Assembly: GCA_030490835.1 (NCBI GenBank)
Contig: CM059975.1
Coordinates: 9,987,579-10,051,578 of the forward strand
Source: Annona cherimola
Taxonomy: Eukaryota > Streptophyta > Magnoliopsida > Magnoliales > Annonaceae
Length of the DNA stretch: 64,000 nucleotides
Reading direction: 5' to 3'
Below the pieces are notes generated by a model. The model ran no database searches, was not told the origin of the DNA, and worked only from the letters and a program-made list of their open reading frames with translations. Positions 1 to 12,000 of the stretch are shown here, piece after piece (position 1 is the stretch's first letter; each line of letters starts with the position of its first letter). Both the position numbers and the translations under genes were made by a program.

Positions 1-144
1 CAGCTCGACACCATGTAAGGTTCTAGTTCTAGAAATGTCATTTGATTATTGCCAACCGTTTTACCATTTCCAAGCCAACAATGTTTGCTTGTCCATGTTC
101 TTGCTTATTTCTTCCCAGATATCATCACAGACAACAAGACTAGC
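1..144 (+). other. Upstream intron end and 5' UTR of the FRS gene
   Basis: A pyrimidine-rich stretch ends in CAG at 116-118, which looks like a 3' splice site. Positions 119-144 would then be 5' UTR just before the ATG at 145. The promoter and first non-coding exon probably lie left of the window. This is inference from splice-site appearance. Confidence 0.4.
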
Positions 145-3100
145 ATGGAAAATGGCATAAATCACTGTAATGCCTTGGTCAATACGGATTCGCAGGATGT
201 CAGTGAAAGCAGTTCGAGTCAGGGTACAACAGACGGTAGCATGTCGCCGGATGAGTCTGAAGCAAAGGGAGAGTCCAAAGCAGTTGAGCGTTTCCAATGC
301 AGTACTGATCATGAACATCCTCCGCAGGATGCTGAATGTTTTAGGGAGGGGGATCAAGGAACCTTAGAGAGCTCGGAAGCAGAAATTGTCATAGAACCAT
401 ATGAGGGCATGGAGTTTGAATCGGAGGAGGCTGCAAGGGTGTTCTACAACAAGTATGCTATGAGTGTTGGTTTTGGAAGCCGCATTAGCAGAAACCGCCG
501 CTCAAGGAAAGATGGAGAAACTATAGCTCGCAACTTTGTTTGCTGCAAAGAAGGTTATCGTTTGAGAAAGGATGAAGGTAACGATGGGAGGATAAGACGG
601 CACCGAACTGTCACTAGGGAAGGCTGTGGGGCTATGATTACCGTGAAGAAAACCAATTTTGGGAAATGGGTAGTTTCAAAATTTGTGAAGGGGCACAATC
701 ATGCTTTGCTTAGTCCAAGTGAAGTTCGTAGCCTTCGTTCACATAGAGTAGTTACTAATCCTCCAAAAAGACTTGACACTGACACACAAGTGGCTCAGGA
801 GATGGAAATAATTGAAAGTTTAGAAGGAAATTCTAGTTTAGAACCATATGAGGGCATGGAACTTGATTCAGAGGATGCTGCAAGAATATTCTACAGTGCC
901 TACGCTAGGCGCATTGGCTTTCGCAGTCGTATTAGTAAAAACCGTCGGTCAAGGAAAGATGGTGAAGTTATTGCTCGTAAATTTGTATGCTATAAAGAGG
1001 GGTTCCGAGCAAAGAAACATGAAAATAAGAAAAATAGGATTTATCGGCCACGTGCAGTCACTAGAGAAGGTTGTGAAGCAATGATTTATGTAAAGAAGGT
1101 GGATTCAGGGAATTGGGTTATTACAAAGTTTGTGAAGGAGCATAGTCATCAATTGCTTGATCCCTGTAAAATGCAATCTGTTAAATCAAATGGAAGTCCT
1201 GATGCTCTGAAAAATACAACAAGCATTTCAGACAAGGAGAGAGGAGGTGCAAATGAAAAAACTCCTGTTACTGTTTCAAAATATGCTGGAGTTACCAGTG
1301 CTAATGTTGTTGAAAATGATGATCGGAGCAATCTCCCAAACCTTCAAAAAAGAAAGAGAATCCCTGAAAAAGACCCCCAGAATGTCCTGGACTATTTAGA
1401 GCGCATGCAGTCTGAAAACCCTGCCTTCTTTTATGCAACAAAAGTTGGTGAGGATCAGTACATACACTGTATTTTCTGGGTCGATGCAAGGTCAAGGATG
1501 GCTTACAATTATTTTGGTGATATAGTCTACTTTGACACAATATATCAGATGGAAAAATACGAAGTTCCATTTGCCCCATTCATAGGAGTGAACCACCATC
1601 AGCAATCTACATTATTTGGTTGTGCACTAATTTTTGATGAAACTGAATCATCTTATGCTTGGCTATTCAATACATGGCTTGAAGCAATGTCTGGACGCCA
1701 TCCAGTGACAATAATTAGCAACCGAGATGAGGCAATGGGAGCAGCAATAGAACAGGTCCTTCCAAAAACTCATCATTGTTTTTACAAGTGGCGGATCTTT
1801 GATGATGTCAGAAAGCAGATGTCATCCGTAGATCACTTACACCCCACCTTTCAAAGTGATTTCCAGAGATGTGTAAATCTAACTGGGACCATTAATGAAT
1901 TTGAGTCATGCTGGGATTCACTAATTCATAGGTTTAAACTTAGAAAGAATGAATGGCTTCAGTCATTATACCATACTCGCCGGAAATGGGTTCCTGCTTA
2001 CTTATGTGACACATTCTTTGGGGATCAAAGTGAGATTATAAACTCATTCTTTGACGGGTACATAAAACCAAGTACCACTTTTCAAGAGTTTGTTCCACAG
2101 TATGAACGTGCGCTAGCAAATCGGCATGGAAAAGAACTTGAAGAGGATATTCGAACAGCACACATTAAGGCTAACTTGAAGACTAAATTGCCTTGTGAGA
2201 AGCAAGCAGCAGACTTCTATACAAGGACAGTTTTCTCAAAATTCCAAGAGGAAATATTTGAAAGCCTTGGTTACATTGCTAAGAAAACTAATGAAGATGG
2301 GCAAGTCTGTGCATTTACTGTGGTGAAACATAAAGATCAGAGGAAGGAATACATAGTGGTTCTCAATATGAGTGAAAGGAAAGTGAACTGTAGCTGTAAA
2401 ATGTTCGAGTCTTCAGGAATTCTTTGTAGGCATGCATTAATTGTTTTCAATGTATGTAATGTTTCAACAGTCCCATCTCATTACATCTTAGAAAGGTGGA
2501 CAAGAAATGCCAAGAGTGTAGTTGGTTTGGATAAACGGGGAATCGCAATGCAAGCCAATTGCCGAAAATCTCCTAATTTACGGTATAGTGTTTTGTGTAA
2601 GCAAGCTATTAGATGTGCAGAGGTAGGAGCAACCTCTCTGCAGGATTATGATGTGGCAATGCGAGCTCTACGAGAGGCTTGGGAAAAGATTGTTGCTTCA
2701 AAAAGGAAAGTTGCAGGAGGCAATTACATCAGAGCACCCATTTGTGGTATTGATGGTCAGAAAGAGAATATCAATGCAGAAGGTCAAGTAAGCAATGTAT
2801 TGAACCAAATAACTTCAAGTGAATCTTCACAAACAAAACCTAGAGGCCAGCCACAAAATCCTAACACAAAAGTCAACTTGGAGGAGACCATAAAGAATGT
2901 TAGATGTTCTTTCTGCAAAGAGCATGCTCATGATAGGTCCCACTGTCCAAGATTGAGGCCCATGGGGTACAGTTGATTTCTTCTTTCACTGTTTTCAATT
3001 GTTCTTCTTATTTGATGGGCGATTCTTGATTTTCTTCTTTGAGAAGTATCACCTTTAACATTTCTCATCCTTATCTTAGGAGCATTTTCAGCAATGGTGG

Positions 3101-3793
3101 TGGCATGATTGTAGGTATGCAAATCAGGTGCTTTGTTGAGCTTTTCGACAAAAATCTTGTCGCTCCAATGGTCACTAATTATAGTTAGTTGTTCTTTTCC
3201 CTCTTCCAGTGGATGCAGGTCCTAATGATTTACATGGACACAGTGGCATAGGTGGAGAACAACCTGGATTCTCAGATGGAATTTTGTGAGAGAACTGTTC
3301 CTCTGTTCACTTATTCTTAATTTCATTTCCACAAATTCTCATAGCAGCTTGGTTGGTTAAAGCAGGGGACTTTCACTGAGTGACCACTTTGACCCACATG
3401 GTACCACGGGAATTCATGGCTTTGGGCCAAGTAATTTTTTTCAGGTCCACTCTTCTCCCCTTCTTGTTTTTTTATTTTTATTTTGGAACTTATGTTAGTT
3501 ATAATTGCCTACAGCATGACTTGAGTTTATTTATTTATTTTGGGTTCTAGATAACTTCGCTTGGAAATTCCAGACTTCTCAACTCAAATGAGGTATGAAC
3601 TGATGCTCCCCCATACCAACCAAAAAGAAGAAGAAGAAGAATAAGAAAGAAAGAAAGAAGAGAGAAAAAAAACCATCTTGGATTTATTTCATCAGAAGAT
3701 TTGTTCTTTTGACCACTATCATTGATGCTTTCCCTGTTTAACATTTTGTAGGAATTCACCGTGACTGGGGTGCGGCCTTCAATCGAACCCTGA
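145..3793 (+). CDS. FAR1-related sequence (FRS) transcription factor, two FAR1 domains
   Basis: Exons 145-2966, 3092-3114, 3210-3285, 3366-3444, 3551-3592 and 3752-3793 join in phase to 1027 aa. The start at 145 is preferred over the in-frame ATG at 49, because a pyrimidine-rich acceptor ending at 118 implies that 49 is intronic. Domains: FAR1 DNA-binding (WRKY-GCM1 fold) at about residues 84-190, a second copy at 232-335 (both begin EPYEGME), a MULE-type transposase core at about 454-557, a SWIM zinc finger near 747-775 (CSCKMFESSGILCRH), and a CCHC knuckle C-x2-C-x4-H-x4-C near 921-934. The family derives from Mutator-like transposases and acts as nuclear transcription factors in light, clock and growth control. 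The double FAR1 arrangement resembles Arabidopsis FRS7/FRS12. Reading through the first 3' intron would stop at 2976 (943 aa). The family call is firm; the exact ortholog is not. Confidence 0.9.
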
Positions 3794-6040
3794 ACAGTCG
3801 ATATGATTTCTTGATTGCTTCTGATGTTTCTTTCTTCCTATATTGCCTCTTTATGGGTTGTCATGTCCTGTGTATGTTTGAGACCTTGAAAAAGCCATTG
3901 AGGAAGAGAAGCTATTTCCTTTTCTTTGACCATGTTAGTTTTGTGGTTCATTTCTCAGTTCAGGTTACATATATAGATTTGTATTCTGTATGTATTTTTG
4001 TTAGTCCTATAATCAATGACTTGAATTGATTTTTCATCTAATGTTTATACTCTGCTTGGAAAGGGGGATCCAGTTTAGTTGGTAGGCTATTCTTTACATC
4101 TAGTCCCTTCATTAATCGTGAAAGTTCGGGTTTGGAAAAAAGCGCACATGGTGGACGTTCTAGGAGCTGCTACTCAGAGGTATAATTTCTTGTTTAACGT
4201 AGGGAGTCAAGCAATTAACTTGAAGAGTGTGATTTTTCATTTCATTTTTCTTTTATCTTATTTTTGGTAATGCTTTCACGTTTGTCGCTGATGGATGCTT
4301 CTATTGCTTTCTATGTGAGAAGAATGGGACCCATTATGGAATTTTGTTGTCCATGTTATATCCATATATCTTTTTCCACTTGCCTATTGAGAACTGATAG
4401 TTTAATGCGGTCACGTTAATATTGGCAGTAGTCTCATCAGAAAAATATATTGTCAGTGGTTAGTGTTCTACCTCTTCTTTGTGCTTCTGCGTGCCAGGCT
4501 AAGGCTTACACTCAAGCTACGGTTTTGACATGCATGCTTGCGTGCCTTGTGGTGGTGCGGCAATGGCTGCCTAATGCAAAAGTTTTGATATTGATACAAT
4601 GATCTTCAGCAGTGGCAAGCTCAATACAGGGGACATGGATTAAGGACAATTTAGCACCTAGAGGGTGGAGAGGAGAGCTAGACATCGAACTGTTAGGGCG
4701 TGTTCCAAATGATACGAGTTTCTTGAATTGAATCCGTATATGGGATGAAAATGTAATGATGTATATTGGTAATGAGTAAGGTTGTGTATTGAGAATTGGT
4801 AAAGTTCTATTGGAAATTGAAAAAGTTGTATTGGGGATTAGAAAGTTGTATTTAGAATGGTAATACAGATTCAATCCAAAAATCTTGTATCATTTGGAAC
4901 ACGCCCTTGTCTTGGATGCTCCACATCCCTCTGCAATTACCTAGAATTTTATGTCCTGTGGGCAGGAGACGGCTAACACCAGTCTTTATTTTGGGGAGAA
5001 TGTAAAAATGCTATCTCATTCTCATATGTTGAGGGTCATTGTAATTTGGATGTTGTTTCCTCATCATGGATGTTGAAGTATCTGTACCATATGATTCACT
5101 TCTTGTTCAAATCATTTGCATTTTCGACTTGATTGTGCCGACAGTCAGCAGGTTAAATTTGAACGCATAAGCCCATCATGCATTGATGATTGGCAGCTGC
5201 CTGTGCTTGTAAGAGCAATTTTCCTACAACGATTAAGGGCTTCCATCGCAAATTTGCTATTCACTACCATGGTTTAGTGCCATCTTTGACATGGAAACTT
5301 CACAGTTTGAATACGAATTTATACATTCAGTTAGATACTAATTCTAACGTTAGAGCAATGCAAACCAGCTCTGAGTGAACAGTCCATTATATTGCACTTC
5401 CTGATGTTTGTATTAATTAAGAGTTGCTTTAATAACGGATGCAGTCTCTTTTCTAAAGAGATAGGGATCAAAAGCAGATGCATTTCCCATCCTTTGCAGC
5501 AGGCATCTGATTCTTCTATTCCTCAGATGAAAAGAAATCTTTAAACCGGACAGCAAATATGCCTGTCGGACAAGTCACTTTTTCTTTTCAACAGTCCACA
5601 TAATCAGTCAAAACACGTTCCCAAATTGTCCAGTACTAGAGTCACCTCAAAAGGCCTGATGAGCAAACCTGCATGCGCACAAGCGCCAAGGGCAACCACA
5701 ACAATCATAAGAACTTATAATACAATCCCTCCTAGAAGATTCCTTCCTCTGAATGTATTTGCCTTCAGCTGTGTCAACTAACCAAAGAGTGGATGGTTTC
5801 TAAAAGTACATTCACCGCTAGCAAACATATCCCATCAACCAAACCACACAAGAAACAAGCCCACTTGTTTGATTTGCTAAGCAAGGCACAAAAATGAAAA
5901 ACTGATTCCTTGGTTATTCAATAAATAACAGTATACACATTTCAAACTACGGCCACTTCCAAATTTACACCAAAAACGAATTTCAAAAATGGGTCAAAGG
6001 AAAACTCACAGATCCACAAGGAAGAGAACCAGCACCTGTT
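3794..6040. other. Intergenic region between convergent FRS and subtilase genes
   Basis: It holds the 3' ends of two tail-to-tail genes and one MITE (4696-4906). No open frame here has a recognisable domain or splice pattern. The end next to 6040 is presumably the 3' UTR of the minus-strand subtilase. Confidence 0.5.
4696..4906. mobile_element. MITE with about 48-bp terminal inverted repeats
   Basis: The left end GGGCGTGTTCCAAATGATAC (4696-4715) is perfectly inverted at the right end (4887-4906), and similarity continues inward for about another 28 bp with mismatches. The flanks are TTA on the left and TTG on the right, a possible 3-bp duplication with one change, as in PIF/Harbinger elements. 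The 211-bp interior is AT-rich and non-coding. Diverged relatives of the interior occur around 18.6, 20.9 and 44.8 kb. Confidence 0.75.
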
Positions 6041-9000
6041 TCAGATATTAGTCATGTTGGACACAGTTTTTGAAATAACAGAAACTGGAATCCTAGCCAT
6101 GTGACCCTTGTTCCCATACAGCCCAATTGCACCGAAACTTGCAGCAGAGCTGTTTGTGGTAGCATTAAGATGGACAGTCAAGACCTGTTGCCGACCGCTG
6201 CTGATAAAAAAATAAGTTGGGTCTACTGACATTGCAACACCCAAGGGAGGACTCCAGCCAATGCTGTAACTCTCATTGTCAGCAATGTTAGTAACTGTTC
6301 TTTGCACTGTTATTGATTGGTTCAGTTTTGCTACAGTAATGGAAGGCAAATTCAGATCAATGCTGTTCATAGTAGAAATGCCACAGCTCTGGCCAGTGTA
6401 ATTCAGAACAACAGGACCTGAACCATTTATGCCACATAGGAATGAGACGAAATCATCAAAACCTGCACAAAGCATATATTATTTTAATGGATAAGAGAGG
6501 CACCATTGTGGAAGAAAATCATAAAACCACTCAGGGATAGTTTTGAACTTGGGCCAGTGGGTCCCGTGAGATTAGTTTCAGAGAGGCTCTACCTTCAAGT
6601 ATAATTTTTCAAGGCTTGGATTCTAGACATTGCACGAACGCTCACAGGCTTCTTCTTTTTTTTTCCTACCTTTATAACTGTGAAGTACAGCACAGTTTCA
6701 AGGGTTTCCCCATCCCCATGTACCAAGGCCCAATTGCACATATCAAATTCTGAACAGCCTTGTACAAACTTTTGGTTAAGGAATTCTCCCTAGCTTACTC
6801 CAATCATATTGATGTGTTTGAATTAGATGACCCACTCAGACTAGCTCCTCAAAAACAATTCTTACCAAGGAGAGAGATTCTATGCAGTTGACCATGCAAG
6901 TGTGCATTCTCAAATCTTGTTCCAACAAGCCAGAGAAGTGGTGAAATCACGAGGGTTTTTTGTCTTCCCAAAAACTACCCTAATGTGCCAATGCATGATT
7001 TGACATTTGACTGCATTGCCCCCTCAGCTCCCAATCCGTGTTCCAAAAAAATAATAATAAATAAATAAATAAAATTCCACTTCCCATAGGACTTACTTGA
7101 ATCAAAGATTAAACCAGGGTCCAATGCAGCTGTTGCATTAACAAATCCACTTCCCATATCAAATGGAGTTGCAGGTGACTGGTTTAGATCTGGATTGCTG
7201 TATGCTCGCTGAGCCATAATTGGGCCTCCTAGCTTGTCATAAACTGAAGCAGTTGTTGAGAGAGCAGATCCGATGGCTGAAGGACTGTATTTCGGGAACT
7301 TCTGTTTGATGAGTGCAGCAAGCCCTGCGACATGTGGTGCCGCCATGCTCGTCCCAGATATCATGGCAAAGTTCTCACCTAGTTGATTTGGTCAGAAGTT
7401 GCATAAATACACAAAAACATCCACATATATATTGAAAAAACAAAGGGAATATTTCCAGGTTGAATGTATCAAAGTTGACTGAAAAATTTGCTTGTAGCAA
7501 CGTAAGTCAATCACTGGTGTTGATGCTGACTCAGCCTAAATAAGACAGTGTTCCTCCTGACAAACAGATTCTCAACAAACTCAGGACCATACAGATTTTG
7601 TTGAACTCATGGACTCTTCGATCTATTACACCGATGAAAGCCACAGATGCTGGTATGCCGGACAGAGAATCCAAGCTTAAGATTCCATGTATTTAGATCT
7701 CTTAGCTTGAGATCAAGATGCTCAACAAACTGCATACAGAACATAAGGGTGCCTAAGACAGTTCGAATATAGGGAATGCCTGGTAAATCCTAGATCAAAA
7801 GATTAAAATAGCATAGACCCACCTGCTGAAAAGCTCCGATGCTGGTAATGCATCACATTTGCAAATGTCTTGATGAGCAAGTGTATTATTCAGGCAATTT
7901 TCTTAGTTGTATCGACAGGGTGAACAAAGAAGTGCTCCTCTGATTGCCATACCAGAGGCTAGCAGTAAGGATCATGAGGGCATCCAGAGAATTGAATCAA
8001 TCTCTCAAGACATTCCACCCACACATTCCACCCATTGGGTCACAAAAAATCACAATAGTCAGATGAGCTTATTCCATCAGAAAGATGTTCACTTCCCATA
8101 CTATAGCAGGAGGACAATTACTCCTGATAAGCATACCCAGTTAAAGGCATGGTGTACTGAATGAGAAACAAACACAAACTGCTAATCCAAACAATTTGAA
8201 GTTGGTATAGAACACTGAACAGGACCACTGGGAGCTAGTACCAGTGCAACTTCTGCACAAGAGCCTATACACTCCATACTTGATGACTGTAAGCTCCAGA
8301 TTAATCACCCAAACAGAAGCAAATGAACCACAATTTACCATCGTCAGTGCCACAAATACCAGCAGCTTATCAGTATAATAAGATTATAAAGACAGGCAAC
8401 AGATGTCTTTAAAGAAAAAACAAGAACACGAGCAAAAACAAAAAAAAATTCTCAAGAACCATGTTCGTACCTTGGAATTCATTGGAATCACCACCAAGGG
8501 AACTCCAAGCAGACCATATGAGATTACCAGGAGCAACAACATTGGGCTTTAAAATATCAGCATCATGAATAGACGAGTCTTCTGGATCTGGCCCTCGAGC
8601 AGAATAGAACATGACTTTTGGAGCCACATTGCTGTAGTTAGCTGTAAGTCCACCTAATATTCTAGCTGAACCACCAAACTTGATTACTTTCTTTGATGTG
8701 TCGTCTTTCACCAAGGAGTTATTGTAGTATTGGAGGAAAATCTGAACAACAGGATAAGAGCATTGATAAAGTTTACGGAGACCATGACCTATTGGTTCTG
8801 AAAATAGATATGCTTGAGGAACTGTAAATAAGACCAGTTTTCTGACCCTCATTGTTATTCAGCTACCTGCTATCCCTCCTCCATGTGCGAAAGTAGGGGT
8901 GCGAATCGAGCTAGGTTATATTAGGTCAAGGTTAACCCAATTCTAACCCTATTTCAAAAACCTCATTCCCAGCCTAGTGAGTCAGGATGAGATCAACCCA

Positions 9001-12000
9001 ATGCTAACCCTACTTTTTTAAAAGTCAGATCTAAGATGTGTTGGTCTCGAGTTAGTGATCCTAGTTGAAAATTTTGATGTTTTTAATACTTATTCATTCT
9101 CTTTCCATCAATATGAAACTTAAAATTTAATTATTATAATATATGATTTAAAAATTAAATTAGAGGACCATTAACCATAAGCAATGTGACGAATTTAAGA
9201 AAAATGAGAATAAGTATATTTATAATTCTTGTAATAAATTAAGATATGTGGGGGTAGACATGGTCAACCCACTTGGTTTCAAATAAATATTTTCATAAAA
9301 TTTTCAACCACCCCTGCTTATGAAAATATTTAGTCCAACTTTGTCAACACAGGTTGCCCTAGCAGGACATGGGTCAACCCTATCCAATATGCTCCCCTAG
9401 ACAGAAATAACACCAACAGTTTCTCTATTGAAAACTTTTAGTTACTATGTCATTAGGTCCCTATATGCATAGTCTATCGGCTATATATTTTTTTGCTCAG
9501 GCCACCCACCACCTTGGATGACTAGGTACCTGATGAAAATGTAATCTAAGAGGGGCAACGAGGTCACTACTTTTACCCAACTTGAAACCCTAAACCTCTC
9601 TACCCTAAAATCTCATACATATTCATGTCAACCACTTAGTCATCCAAGCGGTGACATCTATCTGCTATAGTTATGGGTTATAAAAAAAAAAAAATCAAAA
9701 TCATTGATTATCTAATAGAGGACATTCCTGCTAGTCCACCCCACAATTCAATGTCCAACAACCATGACACGAACTGAACCCATACAGGTGAAATGCTCAA
9801 TGAAGCAAGAATAAGGAAAGTAAGGCGAATATGGACTTTCTAGCACTGCAGTGTTCCCTAGGTCTTTGCTTGCATGGCTTGGCCTAAGAATAGAGCCATT
9901 TTATGCATCAGGGTACCATAACAAACCGATAGCTGATAGATAAATAAAAGAACTTCAATTCACTTGTTTCATAGTGTGACAGCCCACATGATGCACTAAT
10001 TAGTCTAATGCTTTACCCCAGAGGTCAGCCAATATCTATTTGCACATATGTTCAGGCTTAGTAGCACTCTTAAAATATAAAGTATTTCAGATCCACTAAC
10101 AAGAAGACTCTGAACTAACAATGCATTGTGGTAGATGTGGAAGATAAATACCTTGGAATCATCAGGAGATGGGATTATCAGACCAGGCAATGCCATCGGA
10201 GTGGGGTTCAGCTGATACCCAATAACAAAGGGATCAAGGTAAAAGACCACACCAATCGCACTGACATTACTGGCAGTTTCCAAGGCTTGTTTTACACTTG
10301 AGAGGCCAAGCACAAATCGAATTGAATAGCTGCAGATTAAGAGATTTCCCTGGATCAAATCTGAATTTAGCCGACTCGGATCTTGGCATTCACTCAAGTA
10401 CATATCATCTGTACCAGTGATGTTGTCATTCAGAGCATGCATTGCAGAAACAAGGGTGTACATTTTGTCTCCATCTGTCCCAGCTGATGATGCAGAAGAG
10501 TATTAGATGACAGAATTCCTCCATTTCAGAGGCTATAAAAATGCTGCAGACAAGTTCCAGAAGAGCACATAATCTGAACACTCAAATAGCAGGTCCATCA
10601 AATAGCAAATGACCAGAATATTGAATTGCTCGAGACATCTTTCCAAACACTTGAAAATGCATCCAACAAACCATTTATGATCATTTTTGCCTCAACTGCT
10701 GAGAGGATTCAGGCCCCGCTCGTTCAGCATCATCATCATCATCATAAGCCATTTCCCACCTATGTGGGGTCGGCTGCATGGATTCTGTTACGCCATTCTT
10801 GGCGATTTAAGACTAAATTTTCAGTAATATGTAATATTTTTAAATCTTGTTTAATTACTTCCATCCATGTTTTTTTGGATCTTCCTCTCATTCTTCTACC
10901 ACCTTCTACTTAGATAAACTCTGTTTTCCTAACCGGTGCTACTTCAGGCCTCCTTTTAACATGACCAAACCATCTTAATCTATTTTCTCTCATTTTATCA
11001 TTAATTGGTCTCACTTTTAAGTTTTTTCGAATTAATTCATTCCTAATTTTATCTTTTCTTGTTTTACCACTCATCCACCTTAACATTCTCATTTCCGCTA
11101 CGCTCATTTTTTGTATATGTTGCTCTTTAACTGCCCAACATTCTGCCCCATAAAGCATAGCAGGTCTAATCGCAGTCTTATAAAATTTTCCTTTTAATTT
11201 GACTGGAACTCGACGGTCACATAAAATTCCTGACGCACTTCTCCATTTCTTCCATCCTGCTTGAATTCTATGTATTATATCTTTCTCGATTTCCCCGTTC
11301 TCTTGAACTATTGATCCTAAGTACCGAAAGTGATTAGTTTTTGTTACTGTTTGATCTAAAATCTTAATTGGTTCATCATCCGGATTCTCACTATTATTAA
11401 AATTGCTCGTTCAGCATCACATTCAGTAAATAATGCTGCTATCTGTTACCTGCAAATGCCGTCTAAGCTATCCATCCTGTTTTCCACCTAAGCCTCTTGT
11501 AACACAATGCCAGGCTGATATAGAACAAAGATGGATCACACGATGATCAAATTGTATTGATATAAATGTATCATCAATAGGGCCGCTGTGATGCCAGACG
11601 AGTAAAGAAGAAGAAAAAAGAATGAGGAAGGATTCTCTTAAGGCGAAAAGGAGGGAAGAAAGAGAAAGGAATTAGAAAAATTAGTGTTGGAGAAGGGAAT
11701 TCCAAGGAAAGCAAAATCTGAGAATCAATTATCAAAATAAAATGTCTTACATAAAGCCTCTATAACTGTGATATCCCACATCGGTTAGGATTAGGGGGGG
11801 AGCCTGGGTTATAAGTGAAGGCCGCCAGGTACCTTAGTGAGGCGCCTTTTGGGGAAGGACGGGATGCGCGTGAACCCAAAGGGGCAAAACCGTGCGGGCC
11901 GAGGCCCAAAGCGGACAATACCTTACTGTTAGGCCTGGGGCGTTACAAATGGTATCAGAGCCGACTCCCGACCTCCGGCCGATGGTGTCCAGCGGGGACG

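Noticed and set aside
2974..2976. TGA taken as the end of the FRS gene
   Set aside because: Five downstream exons splice in frame from a donor at 2967. The stop is kept only as a possible intron-retention isoform.
10626..10913. Plus-strand open frame with a run of His codons
   Set aside because: The His run is the (ATG)n tail of the minus-strand LINE read backward.
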